Below are positions 36,405 through 49,600 of a stretch of DNA of 64,000 nt, piece by piece. Under the pieces are notes generated by a model. The model had not been told where the DNA came from. It searched no databases and was given only the letters and a program-made list of their open reading frames with translations. Position numbers and translations under genes: made by a program. The stretch's first letter is position 1; the number at the start of each line of letters is the position of its first letter. Where the stretch lies: the NCBI RefSeq assembly GCF_011303555.1, contig NZ_CP049868.1, forward strand, positions 4,464,001 through 4,528,000. The letters run 5' to 3'. The DNA comes from Pedobacter sp. HDW13. Its GTDB lineage: Bacteria; Bacteroidota; Bacteroidia; Sphingobacteriales; Sphingobacteriaceae.

Positions 36405-37502
36405 ATGATCTTTGTTTCCCTGTTGAAGTTGTTCCTTTTCGTTATTATGATTTTTGCTGGGCTAGCTTTTATCGATTGGATGAGATCTAAAAATGAAGTA
36501 CCATTAAATAATTTGCTGGGGTTTTCAAATCTTTATATTGGATTGCATGCGGTGTTAGTTTTTACTGTCCAGTTTTTTTTTGAATTGCCAGATCCTTATG
36601 AATGGCTGGCACCTTTTTCCCTGATGTATGGACCATTTTTATACTATGTTGTTCTTATTATTCAGAACAGGCGAATCTCAGGCAAACAGATTATAATTCA
36701 CTCTGCGCTTTTTCTTCTCTTTTTATTGCATTACTTATTGTTAATATTTTTACATGCTCCAGGAGGAACTGTCAATTGTTTTGCGAAATCTTTGGCCATA
36801 GCTTCATTGGTATCCTTTACTGGCTACATGGTTTTTTCTATACATGCTATTTTCAAACCTGTTTCAGGAAAGCATAAAGCCTATAGGCTAATAGTCGTTA
36901 TTGGGCTTGTGCTTTTGTTATTTTCTACAATAATAATGTTTATCGGATCTTTTTTTGCCGATTCAATCAAGCGGTTTGAGGCATCAAACCAAATCCTGAA
37001 ATTTTTGATATGCTGTTGCATGTTTTCGGGAATTTGGATCATACACCGATTCCAAAAAATGGTTCGCAAAGACTTGCTTAGTAACTCGTTATTTAAAGAA
37101 ATTGGACAAGAAGATGGTTATAGTTTTAAATCTAAACCGAAATATGAAAAATCGCTCTTATCTGAGAAACAACTTGAAATCTATTTGGAAAAGCTCAGGA
37201 GTTTGATGGAGGACGAGGCAGTTTACCTCGACAAGGAGCTATCTCTTGATAAGCTCGCTATGTTGATGCATGTTCCTCGACACCATATTACACAGCTGCT
37301 TAGCTTAAATCTTGAAATGAGCTTCTATCAATATGTGAATAGATACAGGCTTAAGCATGCTGCCAATCTTTTAATGGCGGACTCCGACATATTGATCGAT
37401 TCAATTTCGGAACAAAGTGGATTCAACTCCAGGGTATCTTTTAATCGACATTTTAAATCTGTTTACGGAATGCCTCCGTCCGAATTTAGATCTGAAAAGT
37501 AA
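36405..37502 (+). CDS. Membrane-embedded AraC-type regulator (365 aa), sister of the preceding gene
   Basis: Same layout as the gene 11 bases upstream: about seven membrane segments in residues 1-215 (LLKLFLFVIMIFAGLAFIDW, LYIGLHAVLVFTVQFFF, FSLMYGPFLYYVVLII, ALFLLFLLHYLLLIFL, LIVVIGLVLLLFSTIIMFIG), a linker, then AraC helices (LDKLAMLMHVPRHHITQLLS; DSISEQSGFNSRVSFNRHFK; SVYGMPPSEFRSE). The pair may act as heterodimer or as two sensors with shared sites. It ends 156 bases before the adhesin start, and is the regulator gene closest to it. Confidence 0.82.
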   Translation: MIFVSLLKLFLFVIMIFAGLAFIDWMRSKNEVPLNNLLGFSNLYIGLHAVLVFTVQFFFELPDPYEWLAPFSLMYGPFLYYVVLIIQNRRISGKQIIIHSALFLLFLLHYLLLIFLHAPGGTVNCFAKSLAIASLVSFTGYMVFSIHAIFKPVSGKHKAYRLIVVIGLVLLLFSTIIMFIGSFFADSIKRFEASNQILKFLICCCMFSGIWIIHRFQKMVRKDLLSNSLFKEIGQEDGYSFKSKPKYEKSLLSEKQLEIYLEKLRSLMEDEAVYLDKELSLDKLAMLMHVPRHHITQLLSLNLEMSFYQYVNRYRLKHAANLLMADSDILIDSISEQSGFNSRVSFNRHFKSVYGMPPSEFRSEK

Positions 37503-37601
37503 ATTCTGTTTTTTCTAAAAAACATGAATCTAGGTAATCATAATAGCTATTCATCCCCGTGGGAAGTACAATATCCCGGTTGGATGAAAAGGTGTTTTCG
37601 C

Positions 37602-37631
37602 TTTTAGAGGGTCATATTTGCGCCTCTAAAA
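37602..37631 (+). promoter_or_regulatory. Adhesin promoter: 9-bp inverted repeat framing a -7-like box
   Basis: TTTTAGAGG (37602-37610) and CCTCTAAAA (37623-37631) are perfect inverted copies. The 12-base spacer holds CATATTTG (37613-37620), one mismatch from the TAnnTTTG -7 box and equal to the pyrF box. The adhesin ATG is 28 bases downstream. A regulator bound here would cover the promoter; alternatively the RNA arm could fold near the 5' end. Confidence 0.5.
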
Positions 37632-37658
37632 TTTAGTGAAATACTATATAGTTTAAAT

Positions 37659-40600
37659 ATGAAAAGCAAACGCTTCACTAGTCAATATTATTACTCAATA
37701 TTGCTTTTATTTTTTCTTTTGATGTCTGCTCAGTTGAGTTATGCTGATGGTTCAAAGGATCTTTATCCCAGCGGAACAACGGGAGGGAGAGCGAAGCTTA
37801 GGTCATCACCTGCATCAAATGTATCAACACCATTTGCCAACTTCAATACACATTATGTGTTTGCTAAGGCAGGTGAAAAAATTACGATGGCAAGTAGCGT
37901 AATGGGGGTAAATCAAGGTGCAATAATATTGACTAAACCCGACGGCTCTACAAACACTTACAATAGTTCAGCTAACAGAATAAACAACCGCTCTGCAGAA
38001 CTTGCCGGCCCAAATATTCCGGGACTTCCTTTACCCGGTAGATACGATGCTGTGGTCTTTAACGTGACCGTGGATGGTATTTATAGCGTAGATTTTGTTG
38101 CACCGTTTGGTCAAATTGACAATAGCCCTGATAATACTCTTGGCAGGGCCTTGCTTGATGCAGATGCCAATTGGAACACTCAGGGTAATAATGACAGGCT
38201 GATTTCAGCTTGGGATGTTTCTGTTGTGAATTCAACGGGTACTGGATTTGTAGCTGGTAGGGTTTATAGTAAGGTTCTGAATCTGGATATTTTCAATAGT
38301 TGGCAAGCCAGATATGCGTTCTATGGTCGCATGTATGTTTTGACAAATGATGGCTATGTGTATCGCGTCAACAATAATGGAAGCAATGGTTTTGCCTTTG
38401 AATTTTTTGTCAACAACAAGGGGTTTGTCGATGCAAACGGGAATCCAATATACCAAAGCTTAGACAATACAAATATTATTGGACACACTAAAGATCCGAG
38501 AACAGCTGATACAGAAACAGACATCACTCAAAAAATGTTCTACACCTTACCCGCCGGAGATCTGCCCCAGTCATCAACCGGTGCTGTACCCGGAGGAAGC
38601 ACATGGTTGAAAACTCCGAGATTAAAACCAAAGGTTGTTGACCTTGATATTGTTGGAGTGGAAGGAACTCCTGGTCAGGTCAGTAACAAGGGGGGACAAT
38701 CAGTTTCAAAGCAAATCTTCCTGGGGCCTATACAATAAATATTGTAAGTACAAGTACACCAAGTCAATTCCCAACCCGAACGCTTACTGGGTTTGCAAAC
38801 ACCGGTTTAAATTCGATTCCCTGGGATGGGAAGGATGGGGCTGGCAATCCGTTACCTTCAGGCTCGAATCCAGCGAGAGTGACTGTCCAGTTACACGGCG
38901 CTGAGGTGCATTTTCCATACGTAGATATGGAAATCAATCCAAGTGGAATTAAACTTGAGTTGCTGACTGAAGATAATTCAGGTGTGGAATCAGACGTAGT
39001 CTACTGGGATGATACAGCAGTGGCAAATTCTGGCAACCCGAGTGCTGAACATTCCAATCCGGCCAAAGCCACGCCCACTGGCATCTCATCTGCGAGTAAC
39101 GGGCATAAATGGGGGGATATCTTACAAACAATTCTAATGGTACCGGATCGGCTAATACAGGAACTGGGGCTTTCAGCTTCGGTAACGAAAAAAGTATGGA
39201 TACCTGGACCTTTATCTTGGGAGAGGAGGAGAAGCTGGAAACAAATGTTACCACCAAGGTCTCTGATTTAAAGGTAAATAGTATTGTTCCAGACGTGACA
39301 TTTATTTCGCCAAATGATAATGTAACCTATACAGTTGAAGTTCAGAATAGTGACGGTAGTGCTAATTACGCTGATGTACTTGGTGCTCCATATAGTTTCA
39401 ATGTGCCAAATGGTATGGAAATTGTTTCGGTAACACCGGTTTCTTCATGTGGTGGGATCGATAATCTTGGTGAAATTTCTACCGACAAACAACATTATAA
39501 TTCCAAGGTTGATCTACCTAATGGCTGTAAAATAACTTATACCATAGTTGTCGAAGCAGTAAGTGTGCCTTCAGGGCCAATTGTTGTTGAGACTACTATA
39601 ATGAGGCCTCCAGATGTAACTGACCCGGACGCAACGAATCCAGATCCAAACTCCACTCCAACTGATCCGCACTTGGAATGCAAAAATGGAACCTCAACGG
39701 AATCGTGTAACAACATTAAATATAGCTCTGCAGTTACAGCAATCCATCCTAAAATTTCACTTGTTAAATCTGTTACCAATACCGGTACAGGTGATGCAGG
39801 GAAATTTAAAGAGGGGGAGATTATTCAATATCAGTTTATAGCAAAAAACGTTGGGGATGTTCCTTTAACTTCCATCTCATTAACAGAAAGTTTACCGGAC
39901 GTAACATTGTCTTCAAAGACGGGAGATGTGGGGAATGATAATGTTTTAAGTGTAAACGAGGAATGGACTTATACTGGCCAATACACTGTGAAAAAATCTG
40001 ATGGTGATCCAGGCAAAGTTATTAATCAGGCAACCGTTACGGGAATTGATCCTGGTGGTAAAAATGTAAGTGATTTGAGCGGCACCTCCGGAGACAATGA
40101 TAGTCCAACAGAGACTCCCGTTGTACAGGATGGCAAAGTGAGTTTGGTTAAAAGTGTAACCAGTACCACGCCAGCCGGAGGTTATAAGCTTGACGACGTA
40201 ATCGCCTACCAGTTTGTGGCGAAGAACGAAGGCAATGTGACCCTGGACAATGTGACCATGAGCGATAATATTGCTGGTGTGGTTCCGGTCTACCAGAGTG
40301 GAGATGCCAATAATAATTCCAAGCTGGATGTAGGTGAAAGCTGGACTTATACGGCCAGTTATACCATTACCCAGGCCGATGTTGATGCAGGCAAGGTGAG
40401 CAATACTGCAGTGGTAAATGCGAAAGACCCTGCGGGCAATACCGTTACCGATAACTCGGGCACGACGAGTACCAGTGACGACCCTACAGTAACGCCGATT
40501 ACCCAAGATGGCAAGGTCAGCCTTGTTAAAAGTGTAACCAGTGCCACACCAGCCGGAGGCTATAAGCTTGGCGACGTGATCGCCTACCGGTTTGTGGCGA

Positions 40601-43600
40601 AGAACGAAGGCAATGTGACTCTCGATAATGTGGCACTAACTGATAACATCTCTGGTGTGGTTCCGGCCTACCAGAGTGGAGATGCCAATAATAATTCCAA
40701 GCTGGATGTAGGTGAAAGCTGGACTTATACGGCCAGTTATACCATTACCCAGACCGATGTTGATGCAGGCAAGGTGAGCAATACTGCAGTGGTAAATGCA
40801 AAAGACCCTGCGGGCAATACCGTGACCGATAACTCGGGAACGACCAGTACCAGTGATGACCCTACAGAAACCTCGATTACCCAGGATGGCAAAGTGAGTC
40901 TGGTTAAAAGTGTAACCAGTGCCACGCCTGCCGGAGGCTATAAGCTTGGCGACGTGATCGCCTACCGGTTTGTGGCGAAGAACGAAGGCAATGTGACTCT
41001 CGATAATGTGGCACTAACTGATAACATCTCTGGTGTGGTTCCGGCCTACCAGAGTGGAGATGCCAATAATAATTCCAAGCTGGATGTAGGTGAAAGCTGG
41101 ACTTATACGGCCAGTTATACCATTACCCAGGCCGATGTTGATGCAGGCAAGGTGAGCAATACTGCAGTGGTAAATGCAAAAGACCCTGCGGGCAATACCG
41201 TTACCGATAACTCGGGCACGACGAGTACCAGTGATGGTCCTACAGTAACCCCGATTACCCAAGATGGCAAGGTCAGCCTTGTTAAAAGTGTAACCAGTGC
41301 CACACCAGCCGGAGGCTATAAGCTTGGCGACGTGATCGCCTACCGGTTTGTGGCGAAGAACGAAGGCAACGTAACGCTGGACAACGTAACCATGACCGAT
41401 AACCTGGCAGGGGTAACCCCTGTTTATGCCAGTGGAGATGCGAACAGCAATTCTAAACTTGATGTAGGTGAAAGCTGGACTTATACGGCCAGTTATACCA
41501 TTACCCAGACTGATGTGGATGCAGGCAAGGTGAGCAATACGGCAGTAGTGAACGCGAAAGACCCTGCGGGCAATACCGTGACCGATAACTCGGGAACGAC
41601 CAGTACCAGTGATGACCCTACAGAAACCTCGATTACCCAGGATGGCAAAGTGAGTCTGGTTAAAAGTGTAACCAGTGCCACGCCTGCCGGAGGCTATAAG
41701 CTTGGCGACGTGATCGCCTACCAGTTTGTGGCGAAGAACGAAGGCAATGTGACTCTCGATAATGTGGCACTAACTGATAACATCTCTGGTGTGGTTCCGG
41801 CCTACCAGAGTGGAGATGCCAATAATAATTCCAAGCTGGATGTAGGTGAAAGCTGGACTTATACGGCCAGTTATACCATTACCCAGGCCGATGTTGATGC
41901 AGGCAAGGTGAGTAATACCGCGGTTGTGAACGCGAAAGACCCTGCGGGCAATACCGTTACCGATAACTCGGGCACGACCAGTACCAATGACGATCCAACC
42001 GAGACTGTAATTCCACAAACCGGCAAAGTGAGCCTGGTGAAAACCGTGACCAGTACCACGCCAGCCGGAGGCTATAAGCTTGACGACGTAATCGCCTACC
42101 AGTTTGTGGCGAAGAACGAAGGCAACGTAACGCTGGACAACGTAACCATGAGCGATAATATTGCTGGTGTGGTTCCGGTCTACCAGAGTGGAGATGCGAA
42201 CAGCAATTCTAAACTTGATGTAGGTGAAAGCTGGACTTATACGGCCAGTTATACCATTACCCAGACTGATGTGGATGCAGGCAAGGTGAGCAATACGGCA
42301 GTAGTGAACGCGAAAGACCCTGCGGGCAATACCGTTACCGATAATTCGGGCACGACCAGTACCAATGACGACCCTACAGTAACGCCTATAGTCCAGAACG
42401 GCAAAGTGAGTTTGGTTAAAAGTGTAACCAGTACCACGCCAGCCGGAGGCTATAAGCTTGACGACGTAATCGCCTACCAGTTTGTGGCGAAGAACGAAGG
42501 CAACGTAACGCTGGACAACGTAACCATGACCGATAACCTGGTAGGGGTAACCCCTGTTTATGCAAGCGGCGATGCGAACAGCAATTCTAAACTCGATGTA
42601 GGTGAAAGCTGGACTTATACGGCCAGTTATACCATTACCCAGACTGATGTAGATGCAGGCAAGGTGAGCAATACTGCAGTGGTGAACGCGAAAGACCCTG
42701 CGGGCAATACCGTGACCGATAACTCGGGCACGACGAGTACCAGTGATGACCCTACAGAAACCTCGATTACCCAGGATGGCAAGGTCAGCCTTGTTAAAAG
42801 TGTAACCAGTACCACGCCAGCCGGAGGCTATAAGCTTGACGACGTAATCGCCTACCGGTTTGTGGCGAAGAACGAAGGCAACGTAACGCTGGACAACGTA
42901 ACCATGACCGATAACCTGGCAGGGGTAACCCCTGTTTATGCAAGCGGCGATGCGAACAGCAATTCTAAACTTGATGTAGGTGAAAGCTGGACTTATACGG
43001 CCAGTTACACCATTACCCAGGCCGATGTTGATGCAGGGAAGGTGAGCAATACTGCAGTGGTGAACGCGAAAGACCCTGCGGGCAATACCGTGACCGATAA
43101 CTCGGGCACGACGAGTACCAGTGATGGTCCTACAGTAACCCCGATTACCCAAGATGGCAAGGTCAGCCTTGTTAAAAGTGTAACCAGTGCCACACCAGCC
43201 GGAGGCTATAAGCTTGGCGACGTGATCGCCTACCGGTTTGTGGCGAAGAACGAAGGCAACGTAACGCTGGACAACGTAACCATGACCGATAACCTGGCAG
43301 GGGTAACCCCTGTTTATGCCAGTGGAGATGCGAACAGCAATTCTAAACTTGATGTAGGTGAAAGCTGGACTTATACGGCCAGTTATACCATTACCCAGAC
43401 TGATGTGGATGCAGGCAAGGTGAGCAATACGGCAGTAGTGAACGCGAAAGACCCTGCGGGCAATACCGTGACCGATAACTCGGGCACGACGAGTACCAGT
43501 GATGACCCTACAGAAACCTCGATTACCCAGGATGGCAAAGTGAGTCTGGTTAAAAGTGTAACCAGTGCCACGCCTGCCGGAGGCTATAAGCTTGGCGACG

Positions 43601-46600
43601 TGATCGCCTACCAGTTTGTGGCGAAGAACGAAGGCAATGTGACTCTCGATAATGTGGCACTAACTGATAACATCTCTGGTGTGGTTCCGGCCTACCAGAG
43701 TGGAGATGCCAATAATAATTCCAAGCTGGATGTAGGTGAAAGCTGGACTTATACGGCCAGTTATACCATTACCCAGGCCGATGTTGATGCAGGCAAGGTG
43801 AGTAATACCGCGGTTGTGAACGCGAAAGACCCTGCGGGCAATACCGTTACCGATAACTCGGGCACGACCAGTACCAATGACGACCCTACAGTAACGCCTA
43901 TAGTCCAGAACGGCAAAGTGAGCCTGGTGAAAACCGTGACCAGTACCACGCCAGCCGGAGGCTATAAGCTTGACGACGTAATCGCCTACCAGTTTGTGGC
44001 GAAGAACGAAGGCAACGTAACGCTGGACAACGTAATCATGACCGATAACCTGGTAGGGGTAACCCCTGTTTATGCAAGCGGCGATGCGAACAGCAATTCT
44101 AAACTTGATGTTGGCGAAAGCTGGACTTATACCGCCAGTTATACCATTACACAAACGGATGTGGATGCAGGCAAGGTGAGCAATACTGCAGTGGTGAACG
44201 CGAAAGATCCTGCGGGCAATACCGTGACCGATAACTCGGGCACGACGAGTACCAGTGATGGTCCTACAGTAACCCCGATTACCCAAGATGGCAAGGTCAG
44301 CCTTGTTAAAAGTGTAACCAGTGCCACACCAGCCGGAGGCTATAAGCTTGGCGACGTGATCGCCTACCGGTTTGTGGCGAAGAACGAAGGCAACGTAACG
44401 CTGGACAACGTAACCATGACCGATAACCTGGCAGGGGTAACCCCTGTTTATGCCAGTGGAGATGCGAACAGCAATTCTAAACTTGATGTAGGTGAAAGCT
44501 GGACTTATACGGCCAGTTATACCATTACCCAGACTGATGTGGATGCAGGCAAGGTGAGCAATACGGCAGTAGTGAACGCGAAAGACCCTGCGGGCAATAC
44601 CGTGACCGATAACTCGGGAACGACCAGTACCAGTGATGACCCTACAGAAACCTCGATTACCCAGGATGGCAAAGTGAGTCTGGTTAAAAGTGTAACCAGT
44701 GCCACGCCTGCCGGAGGCTATAAGCTTGGCGACGTGATCGCCTACCGGTTTGTGGCGAAGAACGAAGGCAATGTGACTCTCGATAATGTGGCACTAACTG
44801 ATAACATCTCTGGTGTGGTTCCGGCCTACCAGAGTGGAGATGCCAATAATAATTCCAAGCTGGATGTAGGTGAAAGCTGGACTTATACGGCCAGTTATAC
44901 CATTACCCAGACCGATGTTGATGCAGGCAAGGTGAGCAATACTGCAGTGGTAAATGCAAAAGACCCTGCGGGCAATACCGTTACCGATAATTCGGGAACA
45001 ACCAGTACCGGTGACGATCCAACCGAGACTGTAATTCCACAAACCGGCAAAGTGAGCCTGGTGAAAACCGTGACCAGTACCACGCCAGCCGGAGGCTATA
45101 AGCTTGACGACGTAATCGCCTACCAGTTTGTGGCGAAGAACGAAGGCAACGTAACGCTGGACAACGTAACCATGAGCGATAACCTGGCAGGGGTAACCCC
45201 TGTTTATGCAAGCGGCGATGCGAACAGCAATTCTAAACTCGATGTTGGCGAAAGCTGGACTTATACCGCCAGTTATACCATTACACAAACGGATGTGGAT
45301 GCAGGCAAGGTGAGCAATACTGCAGTGGTGAACGCGAAAGACCCTGCGGGCAATACCGTTACCGATAACTCGGGCACGACGAGTACCAGTGACGACCCTA
45401 CAGTAACGCCGATTACCCAAGATGGCAAGGTCAGCCTTGTTAAAAGTGTAACCAGTGCCACACCAGCCGGAGGCTATAAGCTTGGCGACGTGATCGCCTA
45501 CCGGTTTGTGGCGAAGAACGAAGGCAACGTAACGCTGGACAACGTAACCATGACCGATAACCTGGCAGGGGTAACCCCTGTTTATGCAAGCGGCGATGCG
45601 AACAGCAATTCTAAACTTGATGTAGGTGAAAGCTGGACTTATACGGCCAGTTACACCATTACCCAGGCCGATGTTGATGCAGGGAAGGTGAGCAATACTG
45701 CAGTGGTGAACGCGAAAGACCCTGCGGGCAATACCGTTACCGATAACTCGGGCACGACGAGTACCAGTGATGGTCCTACAGTAACCCCGATTACCCAAGA
45801 TGGCAAAGTGAGTCTGGTTAAAAGTGTAACCAGTACCACGCCAGCCGGAGGCTATAAGCTTGACGACGTAATCGCCTACCAGTTTGTGGCGAAGAACGAA
45901 GGCAACGTAACGCTGGACAACGTAACCATGACCGATAACCTGGTAGGGGTAACCCCTGTTTATGCAAGCGGCGATGCGAACAGCAATTCTAAACTCGATG
46001 TTGGCGAAAGCTGGACTTATACGGCCAGTTATACCATTACCCAGGCCGATGTAGATGCAGGCAAGGTGAGCAATACTGCAGTGGTGAACGCGAAAGACCC
46101 TGCGGGCAATACCGTTACCGATAATTCGGGCACGATCAGTACCAATGACGACCCTACAGTAACGCCTATAGCCCAGAACGGCAAGGTCAGCCTTGTTAAA
46201 AGTGTAATCAGTACCACGCCAGCCGGAGGCTATAAGCTTGACGACGTAATCGCCTACCAGTTTGTGGCGAAGAACGAAGGCAACGTAACCCTGGACAATG
46301 TGACCATGAGCGATAATATTGCTGGTGTGGTTCCGGCCTACCAGAGTGGAGATGCCAATAATAATTCCAAGCTGGATGTAGGTGAAAGCTGGACTTATAC
46401 GGCCAGTTATACCATTACCCAGACCGATGTTGATGCAGGCAAGGTGAGCAATACTGCAGTGGTAAATGCAAAAGACCCTGCGGGCAATACCGTTACCGAT
46501 AATTCGGGAACAACCAGTACCGGTGACGATCCAACCGAGACTGTAATTCCACAAACCGGCAAAGTGAGCCTGGTGAAAACCGTGACCAGTACCACGCCAG

Positions 46601-49600
46601 CCGGAGGCTATAAGCTTGACGACGTAATCGCCTACCAGTTTGTGGCGAAGAACGAAGGCAACGTAACGCTGGACAACGTAACCATGAGCGATAACCTGGC
46701 AGGGGTAACCCCTGTTTATGCAAGCGGCGATGCGAACAGCAATTCTAAACTCGATGTTGGCGAAAGCTGGACTTATACCGCCAGTTATACCATTACACAA
46801 ACGGATGTGGATGCAGGCAAGGTGAGCAATACGGCAGTAGTGAACGCGAAAGATCCTGCGGGCAATACCGTGACCGATAACTCGGGCACGACGAGTACCA
46901 GTGATGGTCCTACAGTAACCCCGATTACCCAAGATGGCAAAGTGAGTCTGGTTAAAAGTGTAACCAGTGCCACACCAGCCGGAGGCTATAAGCTTGGCGA
47001 CGTGATCGCCTACCGGTTTGTGGCGAAGAACGAAGGCAACGTAACGCTGGACAACGTAACCATGACCGATAACCTGGCAGGGGTAACCCCTGTTTATGCC
47101 AGTGGAGATGCGAACAGCAATTCTAAACTTGATGTAGGTGAAAGCTGGACTTATACGGCCAGTTATACCATTACCCAGGCCGATGTTGATGCAGGGAAGG
47201 TGAGCAATACGGCAGTAGTGAACGCGAAAGACCCTGCGGGCAATACCGTTACCGATAACTCGGGAACGACCAGTACCAGTGATGGTCCTACAGTAACCCC
47301 GATTACCCAGGATGGCAAAGTGAGTTTGGTTAAAAGTGTAACCAGTACCACGCCTGCCGGAGGCTATAAGCTTGGCGACGTGATCGCCTACCAGTTTGTG
47401 GCGAAGAACGAAGGCAATGTGACTCTCGATAATGTGGCACTAACTGATAACATCTCTGGTGTGGTTCCGGCCTACCAGAGTGGAGATGCCAATAATAATT
47501 CCAAGCTGGATGTAGGTGAAAGCTGGACTTATACGGCCAGTTATACCATTACCCAGACTGATGTGGATGCAGGCAAGGTGAGCAATACTGCAGTGGTGAA
47601 CGCGAAAGACCCTGCGGGCAATACCGTAACGGACAATTCTGGAACTGCGGTTGATAATGACGACCCTACAGTAACGCCTATAACCCAGAATGGCAAAGTG
47701 AGTTTGGTTAAAAGTGTAACCAGTGCCACGCCTGCCGGAGGCTATAAGCTTGGCGACGTAATCGCCTACCGGTTTGTGGCGAAGAACGAAGGCAACGTAA
47801 CGCTGGACAATATAACCATGACCGATAACCTGGCAGGGGTAACCCCTGTTTATGCCAGTGGTGATGCCAACGGCAACAGCAAGCTTGACGTTGGCGAAAG
47901 CTGGACTTATACCGCCAGTTATACCATTACACAAACGGATGTAGATGCAGGCAAGGTGAGCAATACTGCAGTGGTGAACGCGAAAGATCCTGCGGGCAAT
48001 ACCGTGACCGATAACTCGGGAACGACCAGTACCAGTGATGACCCTACAGAAACCTCGATTACCCAGGATGGCAAAGTGAGTCTGGTTAAAACAGTGACCA
48101 GTACCACGCCAGCCGGTGGCTATAAACTTGGCGACGTGATCGCCTACCGGTTTGTGGCGAAGAACGAAGGCAACGTAACGCTGGACAACGTAACCATGAC
48201 CGATAACCTGGCAGGGGTAACCCCTGTTTATGCAAGCGGCGATGCGAACAGCAATTCTAAACTTGATGTAGGTGAAAGCTGGACTTATACGGCCAGTTAC
48301 ACCATTACCCAGGCCGATGTTGATGCAGGGAAGGTGAGCAATACTGCAGTGGTGAACGCGAAAGACCCTGCGGGCAATACCGTTACCGATAACTCGGGCA
48401 CGACGAGTACCAGTGATGGTCCTACAGTAACCCCGATTACCCAAGATGGCAAAGTGAGTCTGGTTAAAAGTGTAACCAGTACCACGCCAGCCGGAGGCTA
48501 TAAGCTTGACGACGTAATCGCCTACCAGTTTGTGGCGAAGAACGAAGGCAACGTAACGCTGGACAACGTAACCATGACCGATAACCTGGTAGGGATAACC
48601 CCTGTTTATGCAAGCGGCGATGCGAACAGCAATTCTAAACTCGATGTTGGCGAAAGCTGGACTTATACGGCCAGTTATACCATTACCCAGGCCGATGTAG
48701 ATGCAGGCAAGGTGAGCAATACTGCAGTGGTGAACGCGAAAGACCCTGCGGGCAATACCGTTACCGATAATTCGGGCACGATCAGTACCAATGACGACCC
48801 TACAGTAACGCCTATAGCCCAGAACGGCAAGGTCAGCCTTGTTAAAAGTGTAACCAGTGCCACACCAGCCGGAGGCTATAAGCTTGACGACGTAATCGCC
48901 TACCAGTTTGTGGCGAAGAACGAAGGCAACGTAACGCTGGACAACGTAACCATGACCGATAACTTGGCAGGGGTAACCCCTGTTTATGCAAGCGGCGATG
49001 CGAACAGCAATTCTAAACTCGATGTTGGCGAAAGCTGGACTTATACGGCCAGTTATACCATTACCCAGACAGACGTTGATGCAGGGAAGGTGAGCAACAC
49101 CGCCGTAGTGAATGCGAAAGACCCTGCGGGCAATACCGTGACCGACAACTCGGGAACTGCGGTTGATAATGACGACCCTACAGTAACGCCTATAGCCCAG
49201 AACGGCAAAGTGAGTTTGATCAAAACGGTAACCAATGTTGGAATGGGTACCAATGGTGCATTCATATTGGGTAATCAAATCGAGTATACCTTTACAGTGA
49301 CCAATACAGGGAATGTAGGCTTAAAAAATTTGGTTTTAACAGATCCATTGCTGACCAATTCGGTTATCAATATACCAGGTGTTTTAGAACCAGGTAAATC
49401 AATTACCCAGGTTCAAAAATACACCATCACCAATACGGATATAGCCTTAGGCAGAGTGATCAACAGTGCTGTAATCAAAGCTAATGACCATGTAGGCAAT
49501 GAGGTGAAAGATATTTCGGGAACGGCAACAGACAACGATAATACAACTGTAACCATAGTAGCGAAACCCCCAATTGCAAATGATGATGCAAAAGATACGA

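Noticed and set aside
37659..39271. Programmed ribosomal frameshifting at the adhesin head
   Set aside because: No slippery heptamer with a following pseudoknot is visible, and two separate events in the same direction would be needed; base loss in G runs is simpler.
44794..46932. A 712-codon open frame on the minus strand, and many 62-codon minus frames every 378 bases
   Set aside because: They are shadows of the adhesin repeat unit: the same reverse frame recurs in each copy with no start or ribosome signals, and the plus strand has clear domain structure.
40132..49203. Tandem array considered as CRISPR or satellite DNA
   Set aside because: The unit is 378 bp, coding, without spacers; it is a protein repeat.
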